From assembly GCA_951812925.1 (NCBI GenBank), contig OX638370.1, forward strand, positions 39,869,948-39,933,947: DNA of 64,000 bases. Direction: 5' to 3'. The position numbers and the translations under genes were made by a program. Source of the stretch: Calliopum simillimum (lineage: Eukaryota; Arthropoda; Insecta; Diptera; Lauxaniidae). Below are positions 35,570 to 47,899 of this stretch, piece after piece. The stretch's first letter is position 1, and the number at the start of each line of letters is the position of its first letter. Under the pieces are notes generated by a model. It saw only the letters and a list, made by a program, of their open reading frames with translations, was not told the DNA's origin and ran no database searches.

Positions 35570-36561
35570 AACAACTAGTAAAGGTGGTATCTTTGGCCTG
35601 GCCAAAAACTAAATACCCTACAACCCTTAGTTGATAAATACTATGCAATATTCTTGTACATACAAGTTTTTATTAAAATAAATTGTTTTATTCTTCCGTA
35701 ACTCCTAGAAGATTATAAGAACAAATTGCTTAAATGGAAATTGCCACGCCCTCGTCTCCGAGCTAGCCTAAATTTTGCGTAGAGCATGCATTAACTGTTC
35801 TGAGTGTTTGAGTGAAATTTGTAGGTTTTCTTAAAAAAATCTTTCAGTATAGCATTTTGAAACTTTCGCTTATATGGGAGATGCCACGCCCTCTAGTACT
35901 ACATCGCCCACTTTTTGCTTAGATTTTGCCATTAATGTTCTTAGTGTTTTGGTGAAATTTGGTTGGATTATCTCAAAAACCGGTCTCAGTATAACATTTT
36001 GAAACTTTTGCTTATATGCGAGGTGCCACGCCCTCTTTTTCGAGTTCGCCTAGTTTTTTCTCAAAGCTTGTATTTACTGATCTGAGTGTTTGAGTATAAC
36101 AATTTGAAACTTTTGTTTATATGGGAGGTGCCACACCCTCTTGTCCTAATTCGCCTAGTTTTTGCTCAAAGCTTGTACTTACTATTTCTAGTATTTATGT
36201 GTATTTTGCTTCTGTTATTGCAAATAATGCTCTTTTTATTGCATTTTGAATGTTTTTTTGTATGGGCGGTAGGCGTGTCCGTTGACCGATTTCGCTTATT
36301 TTTAATCCCCCGAGCTAACTTTAACGAGGGAGGCAGAATACCAAATTTCATTGAATTAAGTTGCTCAGTTTTCCCAAAAAATGTATTTCCACGCACACCC
36401 AGCCAGCCTGCCAGCCAGCCAGATAGACGGACATGGCTATATCGACTCAAGAGGTGACGCTGATCAAGAATATATATACTTTTCCATACCTGCTACGCCT
36501 CCTTCTCTGCGTTGCAAACGGAAGGACAAAGTGAATATACCGTCGGTGTAGGGTATAAAAA
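35570..36561 (+). mobile_element. mini-me/DINE-1-like repeat, copy 6 (long, about five units)
   Basis: Starts ACTAGTAAAGGTGGTATC with GGCCTGGCCAAA, holds about five GGTGCCACGCCC units, then CCAGCCAGCCTGCCAGCCAG, GACGGACATGGCTATATCG, the ATATATAC stretch, and ends GTAGGGTATAAAAA at about 36561. One of the most complete copies. Confidence 0.75.
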
Positions 36562-36629
36562 TTGCGTTGAAAGGCATATTCTAAAATAAATTCAAACTAG
36601 CTAGTGACCGGTAAGTCATTGCATTTCAA

Positions 36630-36750
36630 AGCGTTGCAAAGCAACGTAAAGCAAGGTAATAAATGGGGATTCCCCATGTTATATTAATTGGCATAGCATA
36701 CGACGATTTAGAAAAGTTATCGGCTGACAAATAAAGCTTGAATAATTTTT
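36630..36750 (+). repeat. Fragment of duplicated block 2
   Basis: GGTAATAAATGGGGATTCCC and AAAAGTTATCGGCTGAC match 19500-19590 and 30485-30590. A fourth, truncated copy of the block, without a small gene nearby. Confidence 0.55.
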
Positions 36751-37660
36751 CTGATGACATCATGTTGCATTAAGTGTATATAATGTAAAGTGGTGTTTGT
36801 TAAAACTCAATTATTTTTACTATTAAGAAACAAAAATTTGGTGTTAAAGTTTCCAGGAAACTGAGGACGGGCTCTGAGATTTTTTCAATTTTCAGTCAAT
36901 AAATTGTCCATATATCGCTCAACGACGAAATTTTTTAATTTCTCATTAAAATGCTATGGAATTATTACCTATAAATGTGAAAGAAATTTCCTGAGAAACT
37001 GACTGGCAGCGAAGCAATTTTACACACAAAACTCGCCATATTGACTAAAATATCTATGATCTGAGACAAATAAAAGCGGTTCTAAGATAATTTTACTTGT
37101 TTATAAGCAACGGGATAGATACGCCACTTCATCAAAATTTTTAAATGTTTTGGTGTGCCAGGAGGTTGATGTAAAAGTCACGTGACAAAGTTCAATAACG
37201 TATTTTTTAATAAGATTAGAGTGGTGGCTTAGAAAAACGATGCTAAGCCTAAGTAGCACTGTTAATGCCGTTTTAATACCACATAAATGAAGTGACATCT
37301 TTACGAAAAAAATTATTATGAACTTTCGTATGGAAAATTTTATGTTTTTTTCAATGGCAGCAGTTCCATTCATCTAAGTTTTCTCTTTCACGAGATACAG
37401 TAATCCCCGCTTATAAGCATTTCTGAAAATGCTTGGTTTTTGGTGCATATAAGAGGGAAATGCATATAGAAAAACTCGGTTACATGCATGAAAAGTGCAT
37501 ATATAAAAATTCGGCTATATGCACCAGATATGCTTATATAGAATCTTAGTTTCTTGAGATAAGCGAAAATTTGGTGTTTTGAGGTGATAGTTCCACTTTT
37601 AAGAATATATTTGGAGAAACCCAAATTCGAACAAAATTATTTTAACACTGTTTTAAAGAA

Positions 37661-38314
37661 AAACTAGTAAGGGTGTAAATTTTGGCCTGGCCAAAAAATA
37701 AATACCCTACACTGCAGTATTTTGAAAAGTTTGCTTATATGGGAGGTGCCACGCCCTCTTGTCCGAGTGCACCCAGTTTTTGTTCAGAGCTTGCATTTAT
37801 AGTTTTTAGTGTCAGAGTGAAATTTAGTTGGATTATCTCAAAAAACTCTTTCAGTATAGCATTTTGAATCTTTTGCGTATATGGGAGGTGCCACGCCCCC
37901 TTGTCTGATTTCACCCAATTTTTGCTGAGAGCTTTCATTTATAATTCTTAGTGTCTGAGTCAAATTTGGTTAGAATATCTCAAGAAACGCTTTTAGTATA
38001 GCGTTTTGATGCCTTTGTTTATATAGTAGGTGCCACGCCCTCTTGTCCGAACTCACTCAGTTTTTTTTTCAGAGCTTGCGCTTACAATTCGTAGTATTTA
38101 TGTGTATTTTGGTTGCATTGTCGTAAAAAAATACTCCTAAAATTGAATTTTGAATATATTTTTTGTATGGGCGGTAGGCGTGTCCGTTGATCGATTTTGC
38201 TCAACTTCTTATCCCCCGAGTTAGATTTGACGACGGAGGCAGTGTACGAAATTTCATTGAATTATCTTGCTCAGTTTTCCCAAAAAGTGTATTTCAACAC
38301 ACAGCCAGCCAGCG
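37661..38314 (+). mobile_element. mini-me/DINE-1-like repeat, copy 7 (3' truncated)
   Basis: Begins ACTAGTAAGGGTGTAAATTT with GGCCTGGCCAAA. Three units of 142-143 bp start near 37733, 37875 and 38018. It is cut off inside the CCAGCCAG microsatellite at about 38311. Confidence 0.7.
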
Positions 38315-38322
38315 CTTCCAAC

Positions 38323-39814
38323 CAATGATGTCGTTTCAAAAAAAATCTCGGTACTAATTTTTGGATTTTTGGGGAGTATTTTGGGCTAATGGGGAGTACT
38401 AGCTAACATGTTCGTTTTTTGACCGTCTGACAGAAAAAAATGATTTTTAATGACGGTATCAATTACAAGTTTTTTATTGTAGAAGTTTTTAACTGACAAT
38501 ATTGCTTATTATTGTAATTTTAGACTCATATGTATGTACAGTTCCTTTTCTTATGTTATTGACTCCTTACTTTGGAATAAGAATCAAAAAAATTATGAGG
38601 GTAGTCCCTAAAACGACTAAATGCCTCAAAAACCTCTTAATAGTTGTCAAAACCAATATGAATTTTGACAGCTTTATGAGATTTTCGAGGCATTTACACA
38701 TTTGAAGGAATGCACTATGTATAACACATACATTAAACTTATGTTATGTATTGCAACTTATGTAATATAATGAGATCGCTTTTGATAGTTTGCTAAAAAG
38801 TTCTTTAATTGGAACCCAATTTTCACAACTCTTGCCATCCAGCACTTCTTTTGCCATAAGTATAGCATTGACCATTACGGTCGCTTTTGTTTTCACGCAT
38901 TGCAAGTTTTTGCATATATCTGAATCGGATGCTACCTTTTTTATTAACGCCATTAGGTGGGTTATCAATAAAAATGGCAAGTTTTGCTAAATTTGAGACA
39001 GAATTGTTTGGAGCTCACAGCTTTTGACTGAATTATTTTTGGCATAAAAAATTTTGGCAGCTTTAGAGATGTCAGTTTGATTTTTCAAGCTCAGCACAAA
39101 CTCGGAATGAAATTTTGAACTTTCATGTCTTGTCATTTGCCTTACGTTGGTTGGAATCGAAACTTGGCAATATTTTCAAAACGACTTTGCTTCATTCTTT
39201 AGACCCATTCTTGATTCGAGCCAACTAAAACTTTCCAACCAAGCAGCTCGAAATTTTTGTACTCTTTTGTTGCTTGATACTTCAGCACGTCTGATATCCT
39301 CGTTTCTGGTGATTTGCTAGCATCGGTGGAGTTCGCAGCTACTTTTTTTGCTTTAACTATAAAATTGTTATAAATATGTGGAATTCGTAAATTTAATTGC
39401 AGAAATATTCAAACTTTTTCACTTACTTGTCCATATTTCATTAAAATCACTTGTTTTCAACGCTTTTCCAAATTATCGCCGTTCACTTACTGCGAATTTA
39501 TTTTTCAAATATATAAAACTTATTTAAAAGAGGGTATTGCCAGACAACATTTAAATCTTTGTATAGTATGTGCACTTCAAAATTATTAAGCAGCACATAC
39601 GTATACATTAAGACAGAATAAATTGTCTGTCGTGTGAACCAGCTCTAAGCAACATTGAAAATTTTAGACTGCATTACACATGTTTTTTGATTGAAAACTT
39701 GCAATGAAGCACCAAGTATTGAAAAGGAGTACAAAAATGGTTCAGGGGAGTATAGGAGTACGCTTGCGCAAATAGGAGTAAAATACTCCTATAGGAGTAC
39801 AAACGACATCACTG
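38323..39814 (-). mobile_element. hAT-type transposon remnant (1492 bp)
   Basis: Ends CAATGATGTCGTTT and the complement of CAGTGATGTCGTTT, flanked by the 8-bp duplication CTTCCAAC (38315-38322 and 39815-39822). The minus-strand frame at 38744-38980 (VASDSDICKNLQCVKTKATV) and scattered downstream pieces resemble an hAT transposase N-terminal half, heavily broken. It is inserted in the left arm of the fold-back that resumes at 39823. Confidence 0.75.
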
Positions 39815-40584
39815 CTTCCAACCAATGTACCAATTATTAAAATCTGATTAAAATTGGCTAAGTTAAAGCAGCGCAAAGTTCGTTTTTATAATACGTACTA
39901 TTTATATTTAAGCCAAGTAAAACACGGTTTTTTGGCCAAAAGTTTATAAAAACGTGATATTTATTATTTTAATTCAATAGTGCATTGTATTATAAACTAT
40001 TTAAGTACAAGTTTGGCAAAATCGGATCATATTTTAAAAAGTTATAAAGGTTGAAATAAGACCATTCGATTTTTTTATCGAAGAAATAAACAGATACAAA
40101 AACATGTTTTTTGCTCATAACTTTTTTTCTTCATAGAATGGATACCTAAACTTGCTTAAAAAATAAAGATCTGGTTTTAAAAAATTATACAGTTTTTGTC
40201 GCAAAAACGCTCCTTTACTGAAAAGGAAGGCATCGTACGAAAAAAGTGTATAAGACATAAAATGCTTAGATTCGTCCGAAGTATTCTTGTGACTTTTCAC
40301 AATTTTTTGAGACTTTCTATAACTTTTCAAAAATTGGTCAGAGAAAAAGAAATTAAAAAAGTTCCAAAAATTCTGAAAAAACTCACTCGTATACTTTGGA
40401 CGATTCTTAGCATTTTATGCCTTATACACTTTTTTTGCGTCATACAAATCGAATATTTTGACAAAAAACCAAAATGGTCTTACTTCACTGAAACTTTAAT
40501 TACTTTTTGAAATATGATCCAATTTTGGTTTACTTGGGCTTAAAATGTTTGAAATTAAATAAAAAAAGTGTATTTTTATAAACA

Positions 40585-41190
40585 ACTAGCTGGCCTGGAT
40601 GCGACTTCGTTCGCCCATTCCCGATGCCTTTACGTATAAAGTCCCATCCATCTCCATCGACCCTCTCTTCCAATCACCAAGGTTTTTAAAGATCCATGTA
40701 TCAACTTGTGTAATCATAGCTCCCATAGGTACAGAGATATAGCATTTTATATATTTTTTGTATGAAGGGTGCAACTCCCCCTTCTCACCCCCCCGCCCAA
40801 GTTTTTCAAAGTAAATGGTAGATAGAATATTCATGTATATAGTTTTATAACGATATCTGCGATATGTGAAGAAATATAGCAATTTGTGTATTTTCAAAAG
40901 TGGATGCAATTCTCCTACACCTAATATCCCCCAAGTTTTGCATGGGGAATGGTAGATATGTACATTATGCATAATTTCATCAACTTTCATAATCATAGCT
41001 TGTATAACTGTAGAGATATAGCATTTTTTGTATTTTTTTCGTATAGGGGGTGCAACTCCCGTTCCCCTCAGTGGCATCCCACCCCCTTAAGAACCTTCTA
41101 CAGACCATAACAAACAATTTAAAAAAAAAATTATGTAAATCGGCCTTGTAGTTTCCGCGTTCATAAGCTACATACGGACACCATTTCATT
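40585..41190 (-). repeat. Degenerate tandem repeat, units of roughly 140-180 bp
   Basis: Three units each contain a GGGTGCAACTCCC-like phrase, TATAGCATTTT and 'ATCATAGCTYSTATA'. Related units occur in the opposite orientation at 41880-42320 (GCACTCCCATACAAAAAATA). Frames through them are repeat artefacts. Confidence 0.55.
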
Positions 41191-41879
41191 TTTATGGCCC
41201 AAAAACCGTGTTTTATTTGACCTTATAAAAATTAACTTTGCGCTGCAATAACTTGTCTAATAAGTTAAATCAGACCTTAATAACTGGTACATTTGTTGGG
41301 AGCGTTATGAGTTTTTCTTAAAAACAGTGTAAAATGACCATTGAAATTTTAGATTAATGCGATTTTCGAGCAACCTCAAATTAATTTAAAAAACATGTTT
41401 TGCAAAATGTACTGTAATCGTTTAAAATCAAGTATGTAATCAAAAACCAAAATTTTTTTCGCTGTCGTGCATATAAGCGTGAATGGAGTAAAAAATTTTA
41501 AATTTTTTGGGGCTTATATCCGAGAAATGCATATAAGCGAGTGCATATAAAGGAGAAAAATGTTAACAAATCTAAATGACAAAATGAAATTGCACAAGTT
41601 TTGATGCATATAAGCGAGAAATGCTTATAAACGGCGTGCATATAAGCGGGGATTACTGTATATACAAAAGTGTTTAGAAGAATATTTTTTACTATAAACA
41701 CAATTCCATACAATACCACCAGTAAATATTAATATTATGGGCTATCCTTGCACCAGAATTTTTACTTTCTATCCTTTTAACAAAAAAACTTGTTGGAAAG
41801 CAAATCGGAAACAAAAAACAAATTATGAAGCAGTCTAGAACTGTTATAACATGTCTACTCACATCACAAAATTGAGTGA

Positions 41880-42330
41880 AGTGATTTTGACGGGGGTGTG
41901 TGGGACAGCCTCAATACGAAAAAAATTAACAAAACTCTATATCTCTGCACTTGCAGCATTTATCATTATAAAACTTTGTACATAAGAGTATACTACGTTC
42001 ACCAAACGCCTTACGAAAATTGGGGCAAATTTAACAAGGGAGTGTTGCACTCCCATACAAAAAATACTTCAAGTGCTATATCTTTGCACTTGAAACAGTT
42101 ATTTCCACAAAACTTTACAAAATACCATACGAAAAGTTCGGGGGTTAAAATATGGGGGCAACTCTATACAAAAATAATAAATACTCTATTTTTGTACCTT
42201 TATCATTATAAAATTAGGTACATGGATGTCCGTGATATCTTTTAAGCACCATGGAATAAATTAAAAGAGGGGACGCTGCAGCCCCCACACAAAAAAACAG
42301 TTGCAATGTTTTACCATTGCACCCAATTTA
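41880..42330 (+). repeat. Degenerate tandem repeat related to 40585-41190, opposite strand
   Basis: Repeated TATATCTCTGCACTTG, ATCATTATAAAA(C/T)T and TGCACTCCCATACAAAAAAT phrases with irregular spacing. No gene. Confidence 0.5.
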
Positions 42331-42579
42331 GCTTTAATTATAAAATCTGGTACAATTTTCGTTATATAGGAAAAATTTTTTGCGAGAAAGTACGAGAATT
42401 TAAACGTCTCTTGTCATCAGGAAAAAACTACATATTCTCTCAAAATGTCTATCTCTACTCGGTGAAAAGCGGTGTAAATAGTTTGTTAGTACAATATACA
42501 ACAAAAATATAATATTCAAATGCAGAATAAATTTCTATTCAGTCTAAATTGTTTGTGGCAACACTATGCAAAATATATA

Positions 42580-44405
42580 TGAAGCACTCCACGCCAAGTG
42601 TACCAAAAAAAAAAAATTTGTTTTCTCCGATTTCGCTCAAATTTGGCAATATGGTAGATCCGGTGTGCAAGAACAACAATTTTTTAAAAATTTTTTTTAT
42701 GAAAAATTTTTGCAAAAAATATTGAAAGGAAAAAAAATTTTTTTTTTAGCTTTTCAAAAAATTCCAAAAAAATCACACGTATTGCTTGGACGATTTTAAG
42801 CATTTTTCGCTTTATATACTTTTTACGTAAGATGTTTTCCTCTCGAGTAAAAAAAGATTTTTGCCTGCCACGGGCGTTCAAAAGCCAAAAACTCTTACTT
42901 AGCGTCCGAATCTCATCTTGAGCCATACATCATTTTAAAGCTTGTAAATTATGCTTTAACTTAAGGTACTTTCAAAAAAAATCTAAGGAGGCTTTTTTTT
43001 AAAAAAAATTCAAAAGTATTTTTAAGTGTAAAAAATTTTGGTGAAAAAAGATTTTTTTCACCAAGAAATATTTTTTTATAAAAAGAACGCTTCAAAATAA
43101 ATGAGACCAGTAACTTAGATTTATCAATTTACAAACTTAAGTCTAAGCTATTAGGTGTACAACTTAAAAACCGGAATTTTTTAGCGAAAGGTACGGACTA
43201 TAAGGCGGGTGAGCCAAAACTTCCCATCCACTATTTTCCAAATAGTTTTTCACGGGTCTTGCAAATTGCGGCCGAGCGTTGTCATGATGAAATATTATTG
43301 CTTCGTGTCTGGTCGCATTTTCCGGGCGTTTTTCGATGATGGCACGCTTCAAACGTATTAATTGTGTTCGGAACAGGTCACCTGTGATTGTCTGGCCCGA
43401 TTTCAACAACTTATAATATAACGGCCCCTTCTGATCCCACCAAATACACAGCATAACCTTGGCGCCATGGATATTTGGCTTCGAGGTTGATTTGGCTGGT
43501 TGGCCGGGTTTCACGTATGACTTTTTGCGCTTGGGATTGTCATAATGGATCCATTTTTCATCCCCAGTCACAATCCGATGCAAAAATGATTTGTTTTAAT
43601 GGCGCTCAAGCAGCATTTCAGACATACAGAAGCGCCGTTTAACGTCTCTCGGCTTCAACTCATAGGGGACCCAATTACCTTGCTTCTGAATGTATCCGGC
43701 GGCTTTCAAACGTTTCGAAATGGCTTGCTGAGTCGCTCCCAACGATTTGGCAAGCTCGTCTTGTGTTTGACACGAATCCTCATCAAGTAGCTTCTCTAAT
43801 TCTTCGTCTTCATACTTTTTTGGCTGTCCTGGGCGTTCTTTGTCTTTGATGTCAAAATCGGCACTTTTGAAGCGTTTTAACCATTCAAAACACTGTGTTT
43901 TTCCTAAAGCATCGTCGCCATAAACTTCTACAAGCAAACTATGACTTTCCGCAGCAGTTTTCTTTGCAAAGAAATGACCCAACAGAACCTCCCGCAAATG
44001 CTGTCTTTTTCTCGAATTTTCGAAGTTATTCATCGTGAAAAATAATAATGATGCACACAAGATAAAATTGTTTTGTTGACTGATTTTGACAGCTGTCAAA
44101 TGTACCTTCAAAATGACATATATATAAAGTTCGAGCTTTCACGATATTTGTCAGTACGGACATCCACCGTCAAATTCCGGTTTTTAAGTTGTACACCCAA
44201 TATAAATTATTGAAAAAACACCCTTTTCATGAAAATGACTAAAATCGCCAACTTCAAAACCCTCTATTTTAACGACAAATGGTACTAGGACCAAATCGTC
44301 CCGGATTGTTGTTCTTGCACACCGGATCTACAATATTGCCAAATTTGAGCGAAATCGGAGAAAAAAAATTTTTTTTTGGTACACTTGGCGTGGAGTGCTT
44401 CATAT
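42580..44405. repeat. Inverted repeat pair flanking a mariner insertion
   Basis: CTCCACGCCAAGTGTACC and TCCGATTTCGCTCAAATTTG with CCGGTGTGCAAGAACAACAA at 42580-42680 recur inverted at 44300-44405. A third copy (GTGTACCAGC...TCCGATTTCGCTCAAATTT) lies at 45208-45285. The pair may be the TIRs of a larger element into which the mariner jumped. Confidence 0.6.
43151..44200 (-). mobile_element. mariner transposon with nonsense codon and deleted third catalytic Asp
   Basis: TIRs TTAGGTGTACAACTTAAAAA (left) and the complement of TTGGGTGTACAACTTAAAAA (right) are flanked by TA (43149-43150, 44201-44202). The transposase starts at an ATG at 44033 (MNNFENSRKRQHLRE) and reads with high coherence: HTH, ERPGQPKKYEDEELE, WVPYELKPRD. 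A single in-frame TAA at 43596-43598 interrupts it before HRIVTGDEKWIHYDNPKRKK (first catalytic Asp). IIFHHDNARPQFA keeps the second Asp. The third motif reads HPPYSPYLS with Tyr for Asp and runs directly into the TIR, so the last 150 bp or so of the gene are deleted. It is a DD34D mariner, relatively young but inactive. Confidence 0.9.
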
Positions 44406-45258
44406 GTACCTATAATAAAAAATATGTATTTTTGGAAAGCTTATACATCGAATAAATTTTTTGTTTTTTTTTTAATTTTATATCATCGGAAAATTACCAT
44501 AAAACTTACTGAATTGAAGCGCTTGCCCGAACCAAAATTTTTTGAATGTTAATATAAGATTTTAAAATATCAACTTTAAAGTGCAAATATATAAAATAAT
44601 TTTTTGGAGCTAGGTAGACATATTTTAACACTTCTGCATACAATATATTTAAAATTTAAATTTTGAATTTATCACGTCTGGATCACTACAACGAGACACT
44701 GAGAATTATTACAACAATTTTCTTCTATTTTAGAGCCTCCGTAACTTTTTCTCTGACTTAATGACGTATAAGTGGTATCTTAGGATAGCAAAAACTGAGA
44801 TAGTGTGTAGAACTAGTCGAGAAAAATATCTGTGGTAATTCTAGATACAAAATGTAGCGCTCTTCGAGACCTTTAAATCAGTATACTAACGTATGATGAT
44901 CGGACATCGAAAAAGCAGAAAGGCAATCTCAATTAAAAAAAAGTTTCGGTATATAGTACATATGTATGTTCCAAGATAAGCTTTCAAACTAGCAGGTAAC
45001 CGGTGAACTTTGCTTTCATAATATGCCCTAACGTACATACACCGTGCACAGCGCTTTAACTGCAAATACAATGTTGTTCCAACTACTTAGAGCAAATGAT
45101 TAATATTTACAAATTGTTTTATTTTGCATATGTACATATGTGTGTCTGTACAACTTTGTAATGGCATGGAAAAAATATTAAAGTATAAAAAATTTATGAA
45201 ACAAAACACTCCAAGTGTACCAGCTGAAAATTTTTTTGTCTCCGATTTCGCTCAAATT

Positions 45259-46000
45259 TCACAATATGGGAATACCGGTGTGTATGTATTCTCCTTTAAC
45301 TCCTAGGAGGAGCATAGGGCCAATGAATTTGTGGAGTTCTCTAACGGCTTGGTGTATTTTGCCTGGTTCATTTAGAGTTCGGACATTCCAAGAGCCGATG
45401 CGTGTTCGAGTTTTCATCGAAAGGCTTTTAAAATTTTGAGAAACCATATTGGTTCCAGTTATAGGAGAATCATTCCTAACTATGCATGTTTCTTGCACCT
45501 CTAAATCCAATGTGCATGCTGCCGAGGCAGGTGGATTAACCACACTCTGGTGGGTACCACTTGGAGAGTTATTTCCCATCGTTTTTCGATCCATGCTTCA
45601 TTAGTATAATCTTCCCGGCAACGCCCCACGCAGTAAGTTATAAGCTTAAAGCTGGATTCGGCAAGCGCTGCAAATATAGTGGCCAAATTCACTTTTAATT
45701 TCAGCCGCCCAATCTGGAACAGACGCTGACCTGGGAGCCGCCCACTCTGGGTCAGACGCTTCAGGATTTTGACAAGATGCTTATTTTAAGGCGGCATCGA
45801 CTCGCCTTGTCAGTGCCAGTTACGGGCATTGTGGGTTTTCTTTCAAGGCGCAACGCTGTCCAACGCTACGCCCTTCCACACCCTGGCTGGTCACCCGCTT
45901 TTAGTCGCCTCTTACGACAGGCATGCTTACATCGGGCATATTCTGACCCTTTACCCGCAGGGTGTGCAAGATTAATAATACGAGAGGATTTGGTCGTGGT
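45259..46000 (-). pseudogene. Non-LTR retrotransposon 5' fragment with endonuclease start
   Basis: Minus strand: a GC-richer leader (45600-46000) with the phrase ATGCCTGTCGTAAGAGGCGA (complement near 45910-45930), common in insect LINE leaders as I recall. An ORF then begins MDRKTMGNNSPSGTHQSV and leads to TRIGSWNVRTLNEPGKIHQA. (I)GSWNVRTL..PGK is the opening of an apurinic-type endonuclease domain. The frame ends at a junction near 45290 and the rest of the element is missing. Opposite-strand ORFs here are shadows. Confidence 0.7.
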
Positions 46001-46149
46001 ACCATTTGTTGTTAAATTACAGAGTGTTGAAGTTGGCGATTTTTGTGATTTTCATAAAAAGGGTGTATTTAATAAAATTTATAGCTTAAATAAAACTTTG
46101 TAAATTGATAACTGAGCCGTTTATTTTGAAAGTGGCCTGAGTCCATTTC

Positions 46150-46340
46150 GGAGCAAAAGTAATGTCATTCACATTATGTGCCATAATAATCGGTTTTTTG
46201 ACCGATACTATTTTTTAAACATAACGCCATCAATTTCACACTATGTGGTAAACTTTCTGTAAAGACCGAATTCAATTTTGTTCGTTCTTAACAAAATGCC
46301 AGCTAATTTATATTATGACATTACTTTTGCTACAGAGCTG
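46150..46340. mobile_element. Small MITE with AGCAAAAGTAATGTCAT ends
   Basis: GAGCAAAAGTAATGTCATTC at the left is mirrored by ATGACATTACTTTTGCTA at the right. The left half (TAATGTCAT...TTATGTGCCATAAT, ATCGGTT) is homologous to the interior of the MITE at 58229-58446. Confidence 0.5.
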
Positions 46341-46387
46341 TCAAAACTCACAAAACTTCAAAATTAAAGAGTTTTGACAGCTCTGTA
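46331..46387. repeat. Perfect 19-bp hairpin
   Basis: TACAGAGCTGTCAAAACTC and its exact complement are separated by 19 nt. Could be a tiny MITE remnant or a foldable transcript. Confidence 0.6.
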
Positions 46388-46439
46388 GCCGTTGACAGCT
46401 GTCAAAATTTAATTTGATATCTAACAAATATTCCATAAT

Positions 46440-47160
46440 AAATTTCAGAAAAATCGTACGTTGGTCGTGGCAACAAAATGGGTTAAAAAGTTTAAATCGC
46501 CCACATAACAGGTTCTGAAAAAATTCACGCAAATTTCTTGACAAAAAATAAATCGAATTTGTTTATGATGTTTTTTTGATTTAAGCCACCCATGATGAGC
46601 AAAAAACGATACTCTTAATTTCGTATTCCGCCAAAAATAAAGTTTTTTACCCAAATCTTAGCGTTTTTCGTTTTTTACTCGACATGGGGGCTTAAATCAA
46701 AAAAACATCATAGACAAATTCGATTTATTTTTTGTCAAGAAATTTGCGTGAATTTTTTCAGAATTTTCGGACCTGTTATGTGGGCGTAAAGAGCGATTTA
46801 AACTTTTTAACCCATTTTGTCGCCACGACCCACATACGATTTTTCTGAAATTTATTACGGACTATTTGTTAGATATCATGCTATATTGCCTTATGTGTCG
46901 CTATGGTGTGCTCGATCGCATATCGCCAAAAATCTCATTTTTTACCCTAAATTTTTCGTTTTTCATTTTTTACTCGGCAGAGGGCGCCTAAATTAAAAAA
47001 ATATAAAGAAAATCAATTTATTTTTAAAAAAAAAATTTGCCAGAATTTTTTTAGAATTTTAGGACCTGTTATGCGGCCGTAATGAGCGAATTAGTTATTT
47101 TAACCCATTTTGTCGCCACAACCCACATACGATTTTTCTAAATTTTACTCCAGAATATTT
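46440..47160. repeat. Fold-back (46440-46860) plus an adjoining direct unit (46870-47160)
   Basis: Arms around a centre near 46650 are inverted copies (GTCAAGAAATTTGCGTGAAT against ATTCACGCAAATTTCTTGAC). The next unit repeats ACCTGTTATG(T/C)GG(G/C)CGTAA...AACCCATTTTGTCGCCAC in direct orientation. The same unit recurs at 54460-54508 and 54850-55095. Confidence 0.6.
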
Positions 47161-47899
47161 AAAAAGGTGCCCCGTATCATATCTACTACTTCTGAAATAT
47201 GTGCTCTCCCGTATATTATCAGAAATCTCGATTTTCCCAAAAATTTTAGATAAAACGACCTGACACCATCTCGGGCCAACATTTTTTTGTTCACCTATTG
47301 GGAATTTCATTTCATACGTCTAGGAATATATTCCACCACAGGTGGTTGTTGAACATGGAAAAAAAAGTTTGCTTAAAACCTGGATCATAAAAGAGGAGAT
47401 TATTTTCGGATATGCCCATATGTGACTTGATTTGTGAAAACACACCTAATGCGTAAAAAAAGATTTCGAGAAAAACACTTTTAAAATTTTTGTTTTTTTG
47501 ATTTTACACTAAATTCTCATCTGGGACTCATTTCAACGGACATTTTCAAGGTCAAAAATGTTTTTAATTTTTTGTAAGTGACACCACTGGAAAGATCACC
47601 CCATAATTGACTTTGGCCATAAATAATTTGTAATTTCAGCTGACAGACAGACACATTTATCAAAGGACCAATCAGAGCTCAACAAGGCCAAGCAGTCGCC
47701 AACATAAAAATCTATAAAAATCAGGGAACATTTTTTGGATATTTGGAACCGATTGACGACCATTCGTCATGACCGTGCATTTAGCGGCTACCCTAATGTA
47801 TTGTACATAAAAATGTAACTTCCGCTTCACTTCTATTTTCAGAATTTTTTTTGGAATTATGGATCGGTGCAAACACTTCTTGGACCGTGTACATTATAT
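47161..47899. other. Unassigned DNA
   Basis: No gene, RNA or clear repeat structure recognised. Confidence 0.35.

Larger units (their letters stand above)
38314..41306. mobile_element. Fold-back element disrupted by the hAT and by a tandem-repeat block
   Basis: The left end CGCTTCCAACCAATGTACC (split by the hAT at 38323-39814) pairs with the complement of CGCTCCCAACAAATGTACC at the right end. Arms 39823-40580 and 41200-41306 also share AAACACGGTTTTTTGGCC, inverted near 41195-41215. The middle (about 40585-41190) is an unrelated tandem block. It contains two inverted copies of the recurrent core (ATAAAATGCTTAGATTCGTC near 40257, GACGATTCTTAGCATTTTAT near 40398). Confidence 0.6.
37400..41662. 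mobile_element. Split pogo/Tc1-like element interrupted by nested insertions
   Basis: The left end CAGTAATCCCCGCTTATAAG (from about 37400) and the right end, complement of the same phrase (to about 41659), are inverted and flanked by TA. Both arms carry many GCATATAAG copies, and the innermost homologous phrase (AACACTGTTTTAAAGAAAAA near 37645, inverted near 41310) brackets the interruption. The 3.6 kb between holds mini-me copy 7, an hAT element and a fold-back. Pogo-like assignment rests on CAGT...CCCGCTTATAA ends. Confidence 0.55.

Noticed and set aside
45777..46103. 108-codon plus-strand ORF rich in Arg
   Set aside because: It is the antisense of a GC-richer LINE leader on the minus strand.
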